Source: an uncultured Pseudoteredinibacter sp. (GTDB taxonomy: Bacteria; Pseudomonadota; Gammaproteobacteria; Pseudomonadales; Cellvibrionaceae). From it: a DNA stretch of 64,000 bases. Under the pieces are notes generated by a model. The model was given only the letters and a program-made list of their open reading frames with translations. It was not told where the DNA came from and did no database searches. How positions within the stretch are numbered: position 1 is the stretch's first letter; each line of letters opens with the position of its first letter. Location of the stretch: the NCBI RefSeq assembly GCF_947502065.1, contig NZ_CANMYE010000001.1:1488001-1552000 (forward strand). Direction: 5' to 3'. The position numbers and the translations under genes are program-made. Below are positions 20,117 through 28,218 of this stretch, one piece after another.

Positions 20117-21160
20117 ATGGATTCTGCTATTCGACTTTGCCTACCCTACTTACGTAACTGCGACAGCAGCGTACTGTGCCTTGATGAAAACACTCTGGAT
20201 AGTGTTGCCACGCTGCCAGATAGCTGCACTATCGTTAGCAACCGTTTCGATGTGGCCGCCCAAAGCGACAAGGCCATTTTTTGCGATTGGGATATTAAGC
20301 AAGGCCATGAAACTGGAAGCTTAGACTGCCTAGCGTTTCGCTTAAGCAAAGAAAAAGCCGTAAACCACCATATTATTAATCAAGCCTTGTCAGTCTTAAA
20401 AGACGGCGGCGAGCTGGTATTTGCCGGACAGAAAAACCAAGGCATTAAAAGCTACGCAAAAACACTTAAGAAGTTATTGGGCAACTGCGAGATAGAAAAA
20501 CACGGCTTGGATTACCTATGCTACGCAACGGTAACTAAGCAACAGAACATCACCCTGCTAGACGACCAAGACTACCAAGAGTTACGCCCCTGCCTTGAGC
20601 ATCAAGGCTTTGATATCCAAAGCAAACCTGGGCAATTTGGCTGGAACAAGTTGGATCAGGGTAGTTTATTGCTCTTAGAAGCACTCTCTACCGAACTGAA
20701 AGTACAGCCAGCGAAAAGAGTGCTGGATCTTGGATGTGGCTATGGCTTATTAAGTGTAGGGGTGGCTTTAAGTAATGATTTAGAGCTTTTGATAGCCACT
20801 GATAATAACGCTGCGGCTGTGGCTAGCTGCTCGGCAAACTTACGCAATGTGCAAGAGCACCGGGGTCAGACCCCAAAGGGGTCTGCCCCCTATCGGGTGA
20901 TTGCCGATGATTGTGCAGCGAATATTAGCGAGAAGGTTGATACCGTGATTTGCAACCCGCCTTTTCATCAGGGCTTCGATGTTGAAAATCAATTGTGCGA
21001 TAAGTTTTTAAAAAGTGCGCGGGATCATTTATTACCATCCGGCCGAGCGTATTTTGTGGTGAATAGTTTTATTGGGATTGAAAAGAAGGCTCAGCGATTT
21101 TTTCAGCAGGTGGATTGCTTGGTGAATAATAAGCAGTTTAAGGTATTGAAGTTGAGTTGA
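20117..21160 (+). CDS. rsmC: 16S rRNA (guanine(1207)-N2)-methyltransferase RsmC, with REP-encoded insertion
   Basis: SAM-dependent methylase of 30S helix 34. The 347-residue protein has a degenerate N-terminal methyltransferase-like domain and a C-terminal catalytic domain with VLDLGCGYGLLSVGVAL and the catalytic NPPFHQG (Asn280). Between the second helix and the next strand, residues EHRGQTPKGSAPYR are encoded by a REP-like palindrome (20862-20889), read in frame. The rest matches RsmC better than RlmG. It is the last gene of the RNA-modification block. Confidence 0.88.
   Translation: MDSAIRLCLPYLRNCDSSVLCLDENTLDSVATLPDSCTIVSNRFDVAAQSDKAIFCDWDIKQGHETGSLDCLAFRLSKEKAVNHHIINQALSVLKDGGELVFAGQKNQGIKSYAKTLKKLLGNCEIEKHGLDYLCYATVTKQQNITLLDDQDYQELRPCLEHQGFDIQSKPGQFGWNKLDQGSLLLLEALSTELKVQPAKRVLDLGCGYGLLSVGVALSNDLELLIATDNNAAAVASCSANLRNVQEHRGQTPKGSAPYRVIADDCAANISEKVDTVICNPPFHQGFDVENQLCDKFLKSARDHLLPSGRAYFVVNSFIGIEKKAQRFFQQVDCLVNNKQFKVLKLS
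20862..20889. repeat. REP-like palindrome inside rsmC
   Basis: GGGGTCAGACCCC, then AAA, then GGGGTCTGCCCC: a near-perfect hairpin with one mismatch. It shares the GGGGTCAGA core with the palindrome at 21197-21224. It adds about 14 codons to rsmC without breaking the frame. Confidence 0.85.
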
Positions 21161-21196
21161 TGCGCTGCCGTGAATTTGCTAGCTGTGGCTTCGATT

Positions 21197-21224
21197 GGGG
21201 TCAGAACCCTTGGGTTCTGACCCC
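21197..21224. repeat. REP-like palindrome between rsmC and deoD
   Basis: GGGGTCAGAACCC, TT, GGGTTCTGACCCC: a perfect 13-pair hairpin in the 69-base gap between convergent rsmC and deoD. It belongs to the same family as the copy in rsmC. It may act as a bidirectional stop, but it lacks a U-run. Confidence 0.85.
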
Positions 21225-21229
21225 GGTAT

Positions 21230-21937
21230 TTATTTGGAGATCGTCGCTAGGGCCAGTTCGATCATTTGATCGAATGTAGTCTGGCGCTCATCAGTGCTTA
21301 GTGCAGCACCGGTTCGAATATGATCACTCACAGTGGCGATGGCTAGGGCTTCCACATTAAACTCTGCCGCTACGGAATAAACCGCTGCCGCTTCCATTTC
21401 TATAGCCAAGATATTGTACTTAGCCAAACGGTCGTAGATGTCACCTTCGGGCCAGTAAAATATATCGCTGGTAAAAATAGAACCTATACGATGCTGCGTG
21501 CCTATTTCACGGGCCGAAGTTACGGCTTTTTCCAACAAGTCATAAGTCGCTGTTGCTGCAAAATCAAAAGCCCCAAATCGTTGCTTCATTGCGGCAGAAT
21601 CTGTTGAAGCACTTTGCGCAATGATAATATCGCGCAGTTGTACATCTGGATGAACAGCGCCGCAGCTACCTACGCGCAACATACGCTTTACACCATAATG
21701 CTGCACTAGCTCAGTACAATAAATCAGTGCCGATGGCGTGCCCATACCATGAGCCATCACTGACAGTGGCTCACCTTTATAGCTGCCAGTAAAGCCCAAC
21801 ATATTGCGCACATCGGTCACTTGTTTGGCATCACCCAAAAAGGTTTCAGCAATATATTTGGCACGTAATGGGTCACCCGGCATGATGACAGTTTCAGCGA
21901 ATGCACCATCGGGCGCATTCATATGTAAAGAAGGCAT
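21230..21937 (-). CDS. deoD: Purine-nucleoside phosphorylase (DeoD type)
   Basis: Phosphorolysis of purine (deoxy)ribonucleosides to the base and (deoxy)ribose-1-phosphate. The 235-residue protein fits the hexameric bacterial type (E. coli 239). It has HMNAPDGAFAETVIMPGDPLRAK at the start, MLRVGSCGAV for phosphate, the ribose-site EMEAAAVYSVA, and the catalytic Asp in TVSDHIRTGA. GGAAAG lies before the ATG. It is the last gene of a salvage operon after the phosphoribosyltransferase and deoB; no deoA or deoC is present here. Confidence 0.97.
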   Translation of the reverse strand: MPSLHMNAPDGAFAETVIMPGDPLRAKYIAETFLGDAKQVTDVRNMLGFTGSYKGEPLSVMAHGMGTPSALIYCTELVQHYGVKRMLRVGSCGAVHPDVQLRDIIIAQSASTDSAAMKQRFGAFDFAATATYDLLEKAVTSAREIGTQHRIGSIFTSDIFYWPEGDIYDRLAKYNILAIEMEAAAVYSVAAEFNVEALAIATVSDHIRTGAALSTDERQTTFDQMIELALATISK

Positions 21938-21994
21938 GTTTTGCTTTCCTATATTTTATATTTTGTTTTACGCTCGATCATGTTAAGTCGAGCA

Positions 21995-23293
21995 TTAGAT
22001 AAAGCTCTTGCCATATTCCAAGGGCGGCAACCCTAAATGGCTGGCTATGCTCTGCCCTATATCGGCAAAGCTTTCTCGTTTACCTAGGTTTTTAGGGCTT
22101 AAATCTTTTTTGTAAGCTAAAACAGGCACATGCTCACGAGTGTGATCACTGCCAGGCCAAGTTGGATCACAACCATGATCGGCACTAATAATTAGCAAAT
22201 CATTTTCGTTCAGCGCATTCAATAAAGCGGGAAGCATTGCATCAAATTCTTCCAAGGCCTTAGCGTAACCATTAACGTCACGGCGATGACCAAAGCTAGA
22301 ATCGAAATCAACAAAGTTAGTGAATATCAGAGCACCTTTACTTTCATTTTCAGCACCAGCATCACTTAGCGCCGCCATGGTCTGCTGGAACAAGGCATCA
22401 ATACCATTGGCTTTATAGCGGTGGCTAATGCCCTGCTGGGCAAATATATCTGCAATTTTACCTACCGAATATACTTCGCCTCCGGCTGCCAGCAAATTAT
22501 CCAATAAGGTGGCTGAAGGCGGTGGCACAGAATAATCTCGACGATTACCTGTGCGTATAAAATCTTCGGCGCAAGTGCCCACAAAAGGCCTAGCAATTAC
22601 TCGCCCCACATTCAGGTTTTCATCGGCATCCAATATCTTGCGAGTTGCCTCACACAATTCAAGCAAGCGTTCTAAGCCAAAACTCTCTTCGTGAGCTGCA
22701 ATTTGCACTACGCTATCGGCAGAGGTGTAAACAATAGGCTTACCACTGGCCATATGCTCTTCACCCAAACGAGCAATGATTTCCGTGCCCGAGGCGTGAC
22801 AGTTAGCAAGAATTCCAGGCAGGTCTCCCGCCTTACATATTGCATCCACCAAAGCCTCTGGAAAGCTATTGCTTTTGGCCTCAAAGTAGCTCCAATCAAA
22901 AAAAACTGGAACGCCTGCCATCTCCCAGTGGCCACTGGAAGTATCTTTACCAGTACTTAGCTCTTTGGCATAGGCATAGCTGCCAATGATGGAAGTTTCT
23001 GCGTCGGCTAACTGATTTAGAGCTGCAATAAAGCTATCGCTTTCTTGCCCAGCCTTAAACAAGCCGAGCTTTGCCAAATTAGGTAAATTTAATGCCCCAC
23101 TGCGACCATCTTCACATTGACCATTGGCGCACTGCTCAGCAATATGCCCTAAGGTGTTGGCACCTACGTCGCCAAAGTTTTGGGCGTCAGCACTGGCACC
23201 AACACCAAAAGAATCAAGCACCAGTAATACTGCGCGTCCTTTTGCCTTGGCTCCCGATGGAGTGGCTGTCGAATGGTTAGAAGTCTCTAGCAT
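21995..23293 (-). CDS. deoB: Phosphopentomutase
   Basis: Converts (deoxy)ribose-1-phosphate from DeoD to the 5-phosphate. The 432-residue alkaline-phosphatase-superfamily metalloenzyme has metal-site motifs [15 protein letters not shown] (N-terminal Asp), [16 protein letters not shown] and [25 protein letters not shown]. It is slightly longer than E. coli DeoB (407) because of an N-terminal extension of about 20 residues ([16 protein letters not shown]). A later start is possible. It sits 11 bases after the phosphoribosyltransferase. Confidence 0.95.
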   Translation of the reverse strand: MLETSNHSTATPSGAKAKGRAVLLVLDSFGVGASADAQNFGDVGANTLGHIAEQCANGQCEDGRSGALNLPNLAKLGLFKAGQESDSFIAALNQLADAETSIIGSYAYAKELSTGKDTSSGHWEMAGVPVFFDWSYFEAKSNSFPEALVDAICKAGDLPGILANCHASGTEIIARLGEEHMASGKPIVYTSADSVVQIAAHEESFGLERLLELCEATRKILDADENLNVGRVIARPFVGTCAEDFIRTGNRRDYSVPPPSATLLDNLLAAGGEVYSVGKIADIFAQQGISHRYKANGIDALFQQTMAALSDAGAENESKGALIFTNFVDFDSSFGHRRDVNGYAKALEEFDAMLPALLNALNENDLLIISADHGCDPTWPGSDHTREHVPVLAYKKDLSPKNLGKRESFADIGQSIASHLGLPPLEYGKSFI

Positions 23294-23304
23294 CGCAATG
23301 CAGC

Positions 23305-23901
23305 CTAAGCTTCCTTAGGCGCCCACTCTTTTACTTTGTCCAACAAACCCGCTAACTCAGGCTTACTGTTGGCTATTTCTTCGTGGCTCAAGCCTAAGAT
23401 TTCGTGGGGGAATACCAACCACTCTTCCGATTCATGCACGTAAAAATCTGGTTGGCTATCCGTTTTGTTGTTCTTTGGCTTGTAATACAAAGTCGCCACA
23501 CGCACATCTTCTGGCGTGTTCTTACGACAGCGAGCCTTAAGCTCACGCAATACAGCCTGCACACTCAAACCACTGTCGTAAATATCATCTACGATCAGCA
23601 ATCGGTCATCCGAATTAATCTTATCAACGATATAGCCCAAGCCGTGTACACGTACATTATCGCTACGCTTACCAATGCCATCATAAGATGAAGTGCGAAT
23701 GGCGATGTGATCGGATTCTACGCCGCAGAACTCAAGCAATTCTTGTACAACAATGCCCACCGGCGTACCACCACGCCATACACCAACAATGTAATTTGGA
23801 CGAAAATCACTTTCAAAAATCTGAGCCGCTAATTTGAAGGAATCCTCATAGAGGGACTGCGGCGAAATATACGTTTTTTCAATCACAGAAAAACTACCCA
23901 T
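23305..23901 (-). CDS. Purine (hypoxanthine/xanthine-type) phosphoribosyltransferase
   Basis: Type I PRTase that would join a purine base and PRPP to a nucleotide. The 198-residue protein has the PRPP-binding loop [13 protein letters not shown] (about residues 99-111) and the flexible-loop region [30 protein letters not shown] near the N-terminus and WLVFPHEI near the C-terminus are as in purine PRTases. It is the first gene of the operon with deoB and deoD, which release the bases it would use. The precise base cannot be read from sequence. Confidence 0.85.
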   Translation of the reverse strand: MGSFSVIEKTYISPQSLYEDSFKLAAQIFESDFRPNYIVGVWRGGTPVGIVVQELLEFCGVESDHIAIRTSSYDGIGKRSDNVRVHGLGYIVDKINSDDRLLIVDDIYDSGLSVQAVLRELKARCRKNTPEDVRVATLYYKPKNNKTDSQPDFYVHESEEWLVFPHEILGLSHEEIANSKPELAGLLDKVKEWAPKEA

Positions 23902-24284
23902 AAACTAAATATTAAAAGCGCCGCTTCGAGAAGCGCCTTGTACAAAGCAGCGTTTTGACCAGTTTTTACACAGCAGTAAGCGTCAAGGGTGCCAAATGCC
24001 TACCTAAAGATGGCATTATATAAGGCGAGGCATTACTTGGAGCTGTGATCAAGCTAGGTCGATCGCGAGCAAATGGCCATGAGCTTGATGCCCAACATAC
24101 CATCTCTAGAGACTGCCAATCCCTTCAGTAAGCGGCTTTGGCTTGCTGAGGATTCCACAAGTCGAAGGTAAAACGATAAAACGTGCCGTAAAGGCGCGAT
24201 AATACCAGTGTTCTCCATACTCTTAAAGCTTCGGGCGTATAGGGCAGACTAAGAGCATAACGCTATTGCGGGCAATGAATGCAA
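23902..24284. other. Intergenic region upstream of the purine-salvage operon
   Basis: No gene is visible. On the minus strand, GGCGCTTC-TC-GAAGCGGCGC followed by TTTTAATA (about 23912-23935) forms a hairpin just before the phosphoribosyltransferase. This could be a leader attenuator or a repeat. The HxlR gene ends at the right edge, so the salvage promoter should lie here; I could not pick a convincing one. Confidence 0.45.
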
Positions 24285-24695
24285 CTAGCTACGCTGGTCA
24301 TACTTTAAACGAGAGCTCTCGATTTCCTCTTGATGTACTTCGGCCCAAGAAACCAGCTGGTAAAGGGGCTTAACGAGTCCACGCCCCATATCGGTCAACT
24401 CATATTCAACCCTGACAGGCACTTCAGGAAAAACCGTACGATTGACGTAACCTTCGCGCTCTAAATCTCGCAAGGTTTGGGTCAGCATTCTCTGCGAAAT
24501 GCCCACAACCCGCGATTTAAGGGAATTAAAGCGATCTGGGCCGTCCACTAGGGCAAAAAGCAACAACATAGACCATTTATCACCGATCTGAGCGACTACG
24601 TTTCGAATGGGACATTCTTCATCATTGTAGAAAACTCGCTTGATATCTTTTTCTCCTGAACCAGAGCTTGCGCCCTCCGCCGCTTTAGCCACCAC
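24285..24695 (-). CDS. HxlR-family transcriptional regulator
   Basis: A 136-residue winged-helix regulator. The family signature runs CPIRNVVAQIGDKWSMLLLFAL, then RFNSLKSRVVGISQRMLTQTLRDLEREGYV and the wing VPVRVEYELTDMG. The single conserved Cys before the first helix is the redox-sensing position in several HxlR proteins (YodB, HypR). The start is GTG with AGAGGGGA upstream. It is divergent from a secreted NTF2-like protein, with a palindrome between them that is the likely operator. The target gene is inferred from position. Confidence 0.9.
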   Translation of the reverse strand: MVAKAAEGASSGSGEKDIKRVFYNDEECPIRNVVAQIGDKWSMLLLFALVDGPDRFNSLKSRVVGISQRMLTQTLRDLEREGYVNRTVFPEVPVRVEYELTDMGRGLVKPLYQLVSWAEVHQEEIESSRLKYDQRS

Positions 24696-24768
24696 ATTCC
24701 CCTCTAGCTACGCCCAATTTCAATTTACCGGTTACCAAAAACTGCCTTAAGCACCTTAAAGTGCCTAA

Positions 24769-24810
24769 TTGTTATGCAGGTTACTATTTTATACCATGGT
24801 AAACAAGTAA
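24769..24810 (+). promoter_or_regulatory. Candidate promoter with overlapping operator between HxlR regulator and NTF2-like gene
   Basis: TTGTTA (24769-24774) and TACCAT (24792-24797) are 17 bases apart. The -10 lies in a perfect 10-base palindrome, TACCATGGTA (24792-24801), flanked by TTACT (24781) and AGTAA (24806). This arrangement suggests a repressor site for the divergent HxlR protein. Inference only. Confidence 0.45.
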
Positions 24811-24841
24811 TACTTAATCATCGAACAGCGAGATATTTGAT

Positions 24842-25384
24842 ATGTGGAAAGTTATTGCCTCAACTTTGTTAATCACTGCCGGAGCAGCCGTCTCAGCACA
24901 ACAAGCGCCGCAAACCAAGATAGATCTAGATAGCCTTACAAAAGCAAACTGGAGTGAGCAGGAGCTCGCCAATGTCAGGCTTGTCGGCGAGTTTGTGCAA
25001 AAACTTATGAATGATCACGACTTTGACTATGTCCTTAAACGCTTCAGTAACAGCCGTTATACCCAGCACAATAGAAACCTGCCCGATAAGATGGAAGGTT
25101 TGGTGGCTTTTTTAGATGACTTCGTTAAAGACTATCCTGACTATAGCTACGATGTGAAACACATCTATGCCGATGGCGACTATGTAATCTTCCATTCCCA
25201 CGCGACTTTAAAGCGCGAAGATCGAGGCAACGATCAAAAAGGTATGAATATAATCGACAGCTGGAAAATTAAAGATGGGGAAATTGTAGAACACTGGGAT
25301 TCCATACAAGCACTCGATGGATTTATGCGTTTCTACTCACTGATTAGCGGGGGGAATATTCGGAATGACAATGGGGTGTTTTAA
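24842..25384 (+). CDS. Secreted SnoaL-like (NTF2 fold) protein
   Basis: A 180-residue protein. Its signal peptide ends about AAVSA-QQ. The mature domain follows the SnoaL-like polyketide cyclase pattern: VGEFVQKLMNDHDFDYVLKRF, YTQHNRNLPDKMEG, YDVKHIYADGDYVIFHSHATLK and IIDSWKIKDGEIVEHWDSIQ. Close relatives are often annotated as nuclear transport factor 2 family proteins. Catalytic use is uncertain. It is divergent from an HxlR regulator that probably controls it, so a role in response to a reactive or toxic compound is a guess. Confidence 0.8.
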   Translation: MWKVIASTLLITAGAAVSAQQAPQTKIDLDSLTKANWSEQELANVRLVGEFVQKLMNDHDFDYVLKRFSNSRYTQHNRNLPDKMEGLVAFLDDFVKDYPDYSYDVKHIYADGDYVIFHSHATLKREDRGNDQKGMNIIDSWKIKDGEIVEHWDSIQALDGFMRFYSLISGGNIRNDNGVF

Positions 25385-25472
25385 TGGAAGCAAAACCAAA
25401 GTTGTGTTTAAAAATTCTAGTTAACTAGCAAGCAAATTCAGCTTAATGAAGCTGGATTAAATGTACGCAGCA

Positions 25473-25505
25473 AGCTTGATTGTCATTACTCAAAACAATC
25501 AAGCT
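25473..25505. terminator. Stem-loop between convergent genes
   Basis: AGCTTGATTGT (25473-25483) and ACAATCAAGCT (25495-25505) form a perfect 11-pair stem with an 11-base loop. It lies between the NTF2-like gene and the convergent small secreted protein. A smaller hairpin, CAGCTT-AATG-AAGCTG, precedes it (around 25438-25453). No clear U-run follows, so terminator activity is moderately likely. Confidence 0.45.
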
Positions 25506-25539
25506 CTTGCCTAAAAAGGTGCTTACTCAGTCTCATTGG

Positions 25540-25851
25540 CTAGCCCCCTTCAAGACAAAGTTCGTGAAATTTACCTTTTCCGTAATCCTCATGGATTTTA
25601 GGTAAATACTTATCCTTGCAGGAATTTTTCTGAGTTGGGTCCCACTTAGCACATCGCCCCTCTGCTTTTATAACTGCTTCAACATAGCTCTCTAAGGCGC
25701 ATCTTTCTGATTTTGAAGTTTCAGAGTTAATTGCATCCATCTTTTCTAAGCGCTTTACTTCAGCTTCCACGAAACCTTTCCATGATATAGAGGCATTTGC
25801 TGCATTAGACATTAACAGCAAGAGAATTAAAATGCAGAATTTATAAAGCAT
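25540..25851 (-). CDS. Small secreted cysteine-containing protein, unknown function
   Basis: A 103-residue protein with a clear signal peptide (LILLLLMSNAANA-S). The mature part of about 80 residues is helical and charged, with four cysteines after the signal (ERCALE, GRCAKW, NSCKDK, ELCLEG) that could form two disulfides. GGAGC nine bases before the ATG supports the start. The pattern recalls small periplasmic inhibitor-type proteins but I recognise no family. It lies 26 bases after the DUF998 gene and is probably cotranscribed with it. Confidence 0.6.
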   Translation of the reverse strand: MLYKFCILILLLLMSNAANASISWKGFVEAEVKRLEKMDAINSETSKSERCALESYVEAVIKAEGRCAKWDPTQKNSCKDKYLPKIHEDYGKGKFHELCLEGG

Positions 25852-25877
25852 CGGGTCAGCTCCAATAGTTATGGGCC

Positions 25878-26510
25878 CTAAAGACCCGACTCGGTTTCAC
25901 CCAGGCTACTCTTATAAACATAAAAGCCAAAGATTAAAAACCAAACATAAATAAGCAACTCTAAACAACGCTGAACTAAACCTACATAAGACAGCTCCGC
26001 ATCCAAATTGAGCATCAATGCAAACGCACAAACAGCAAGCAGTAAGCCAGACACTAAGGGCACTTTGGATTCACACCAATTTTTAGAATCGATGGCTAAA
26101 ATAGCAACGCCAGCAATGCCCGCAAGGTAGGCAATTGCGCCAAAAAGCATATGCATATCATGGGAAAAGCTAGGGTCGACAGGTCTACACTGGTAGTCGC
26201 AAGGATAAAACGCCGCCGCTATTAGTGATAAGGCATAAACCGCAATACAGGCCACACCCAGCACTAACAATCTCGATTTATGCATTACTTTCAGCAATGC
26301 GAATAAGAACAATAGGATAAAAAGCTCAGTTGGTATAAACCCCAAATAATTAACCAGATCACCATCAGGGCTTCCGCCGGCGCCAAGCTCACTCATAAAT
26401 TGTAATACATGGCTATAACCGGGATAAGAGCTACCCGCAAGGATTACAGTAAGGCTTAGCCATAACAAACTCAGCAAGGGAGATATTAAAATTATCTTTT
26501 TCACTATCAA
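25878..26510 (-). CDS. DUF998 family integral membrane protein
   Basis: A 210-residue protein with about six hydrophobic helices. Family features are the N-terminal membrane segment followed by SSYPGYSHVLQFMSELGAGGSP and the middle FYPCDYQCRPVDPSFSHDMHML between helices. Function of the family is unknown. It precedes the small secreted cysteine protein with 26 bases between them. It belongs to an apparently accessory set of short genes on the minus strand. Confidence 0.8.
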   Translation of the reverse strand: MIVKKIILISPLLSLLWLSLTVILAGSSYPGYSHVLQFMSELGAGGSPDGDLVNYLGFIPTELFILLFLFALLKVMHKSRLLVLGVACIAVYALSLIAAAFYPCDYQCRPVDPSFSHDMHMLFGAIAYLAGIAGVAILAIDSKNWCESKVPLVSGLLLAVCAFALMLNLDAELSYVGLVQRCLELLIYVWFLIFGFYVYKSSLGETESGL

Positions 26511-26678
26511 TCAGGCCTATCTCCATTTATTTTATAACCAAAGGCAGCTGACAACAAAAAATACAAATAAAATTTTATTATCAATTCGAAACTTTAACAC
26601 TATCAGCCGCCGATATTTGCACCATACCAGATAAACGCTCTAATCAGAGTAATTATACCAGCCTACAAGAAAGCTGCG

Positions 26679-26960
26679 CTAGTCTTGATCACCTACAGGA
26701 ATCAGAGGTAAAAATGCGAGATCAAAAAAGTCTAAGAACATCGAACGCAAGAGAAAAAGTAATAGAAATGTCAATGAGGCCGAAGTATAACCATACGCGA
26801 GCATCGTGGCATTAATAGTCAACATTAAAACCGACAAAATTGTAGAGCCGAATGGGCTTGGTTCAAAGTTAGACCGACAAGCCGTACAGTAAAGCTGCCC
26901 CAACCCTAGTTGAACTTGCATGTTAACAGAACAATGAGGGCACTTTCTTTGAATAGACAT
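26679..26960 (-). CDS. Small zinc-ribbon membrane protein
   Basis: A 93-residue protein. The N-terminus has CPHC (residues 8-11) and CTAC (25-28), a treble-clef zinc ribbon. Two hydrophobic helices follow (about 38-58 and 62-80). GGTGAG upstream of the ATG is a plausible ribosome binding site. It starts 65 bases after the double-glycine peptide gene on the same strand, so it could be cotranscribed. A role as its immunity partner is only a guess. The family is not recognised. Confidence 0.6.
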   Translation of the reverse strand: MSIQRKCPHCSVNMQVQLGLGQLYCTACRSNFEPSPFGSTILSVLMLTINATMLAYGYTSASLTFLLLFLLRSMFLDFFDLAFLPLIPVGDQD

Positions 26961-27025
26961 GTCAACTCACCCATCCACAAACTTGGAAAACAATAACCTC
27001 AACACACTGCTGAGGCCAGTCAAAA

Positions 27026-27226
27026 TTATCGTGCAGCACCACCAGAGCTTGGCGGATTTCCACCAAGAGCTTTAGCAGTATCATAGCTTGCACCAGCGAG
27101 TGCAGCACTATTGACTACATGCCGAACGGCCGCGTTTGCAGTAAATCTTGACGCGACAGCAAGTGCCAACCAAATAAACGGATGACCACCTGAAACTGAG
27201 AATGCTTGATTATTGATAACTTTCAT
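27026..27226 (-). CDS. Double-glycine leader peptide, bacteriocin/microcin-like precursor candidate
   Basis: A 66-residue peptide from the ATG at 27226 (AAAGG lies about 11 bases upstream; a GTG four codons earlier is less likely). The first 14 residues, MKVINNQAFSVSGG, look like a double-glycine leader cut by C39 peptidase-ABC exporters. The 52-residue remainder has a hydrophobic stretch (PFIWLALAVASRF), many Ala and a Gly/Ser/Pro-rich tail (LGGNPPSSGGAAR), as in class II microcin-like peptides. No exporter is in the window. The zinc-ribbon membrane protein follows. Function is inferred. Confidence 0.5.
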   Translation of the reverse strand: MKVINNQAFSVSGGHPFIWLALAVASRFTANAAVRHVVNSAALAGASYDTAKALGGNPPSSGGAAR

Positions 27227-27417
27227 AAATATCAACACCTTTGTAAAAATTTATACGAAATAGCCACTTGAAATTTAATCAGTGGCAAACTAATTATCTA
27301 TTCGAATTCGAAAAATTAGAAATACTATAACTTCATATAAACTTTAACTTCATATTCAGCGACAACCGTTATCTCGAGTTGTTAAACGATGGGAAATTAA
27401 TAATTTAAAATTAGTAT

Positions 27418-28218
27418 TTAGGAGACGCTTGGCCACGAAAAAAAATGGGGATTCAAATATTTTCGAACACTCTCTCCAAGCTTTTCAAAAGGTAAATCAG
27501 ATTGACTTAAGCCAGAATAAAGCGATGTAACTTGCCCCTCACCAAGTGTATAAAGAAACTTCCTGCCACCCAACTCAAAACCAATCTGAAAAGCATGCAA
27601 ACAGAACTCACCCTGCTCGCCTAGTTTTTCATCACAGCCATAAAGCTTATCCCCCAATATCGGGCTGCCTAAACTTTTCATGGCGACTCGAAGCTGGTGA
27701 GTCTTGCCAGTTTTGGGGCGCCAAAGAAACAGGCGGTAGCCACCGCCCAGGCCAGCGCTAAAAAACTGACTAATGGCATAGTTATCTTTGGCTTTTCCAA
27801 GCTTCCAGGCGCCACGTCGCGCCTTTTCCATGCCGCCTTTAACGGCACCCTGTTTCTTTTTGGGTTTGTGCTTGCTTAATGCCAGGTAATACTTCTGCAC
27901 CCGGCCTTCCTCGAAGGCCGCCCCAAGCTCTTGGGCAACCTCTTTAGTACGTGCAAATAACAGTAACCCGGAAGTGCCTTTATCTAAGCGATGTACTGGG
28001 TATAGCTTGTTATTGATTAGCTTATTTTCCAGTAGCGCGCTTTGAACTCGGCTAAAAATTCCGTATTGGCGCAGCTCTTGCCCATTCCCAATTTCAAGCT
28101 CGTCGTGAAAACCGATGCCACTGGCTTTATCGATCAATACAAATTGTGCATTTAAATCCACCAACTGGAAACCAAGCTGCATAAATTGACGGCTTTGATC
28201 TGAAGTAATTTCCATCAA
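27418..28218 (-). CDS. RluA-family RNA pseudouridine synthase
   Basis: A 266-residue pseudouridine synthase with catalytic Asp79 in HRLDKGTSG, the KYYLAL strand, and [21 protein letters not shown]. It differs from RluA, RluC and TruC by the basic insert [25 protein letters not shown] and so fits the uncharacterised subgroup often labelled as TIGR01621. The exact RNA site is not known from sequence. Its ATG overlaps the stop of recQ by four bases (ATGA), so the two are translationally coupled. Confidence 0.85.
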   Translation of the reverse strand: MMEITSDQSRQFMQLGFQLVDLNAQFVLIDKASGIGFHDELEIGNGQELRQYGIFSRVQSALLENKLINNKLYPVHRLDKGTSGLLLFARTKEVAQELGAAFEEGRVQKYYLALSKHKPKKKQGAVKGGMEKARRGAWKLGKAKDNYAISQFFSAGLGGGYRLFLWRPKTGKTHQLRVAMKSLGSPILGDKLYGCDEKLGEQGEFCLHAFQIGFELGGRKFLYTLGEGQVTSLYSGLSQSDLPFEKLGESVRKYLNPHFFSWPSVS

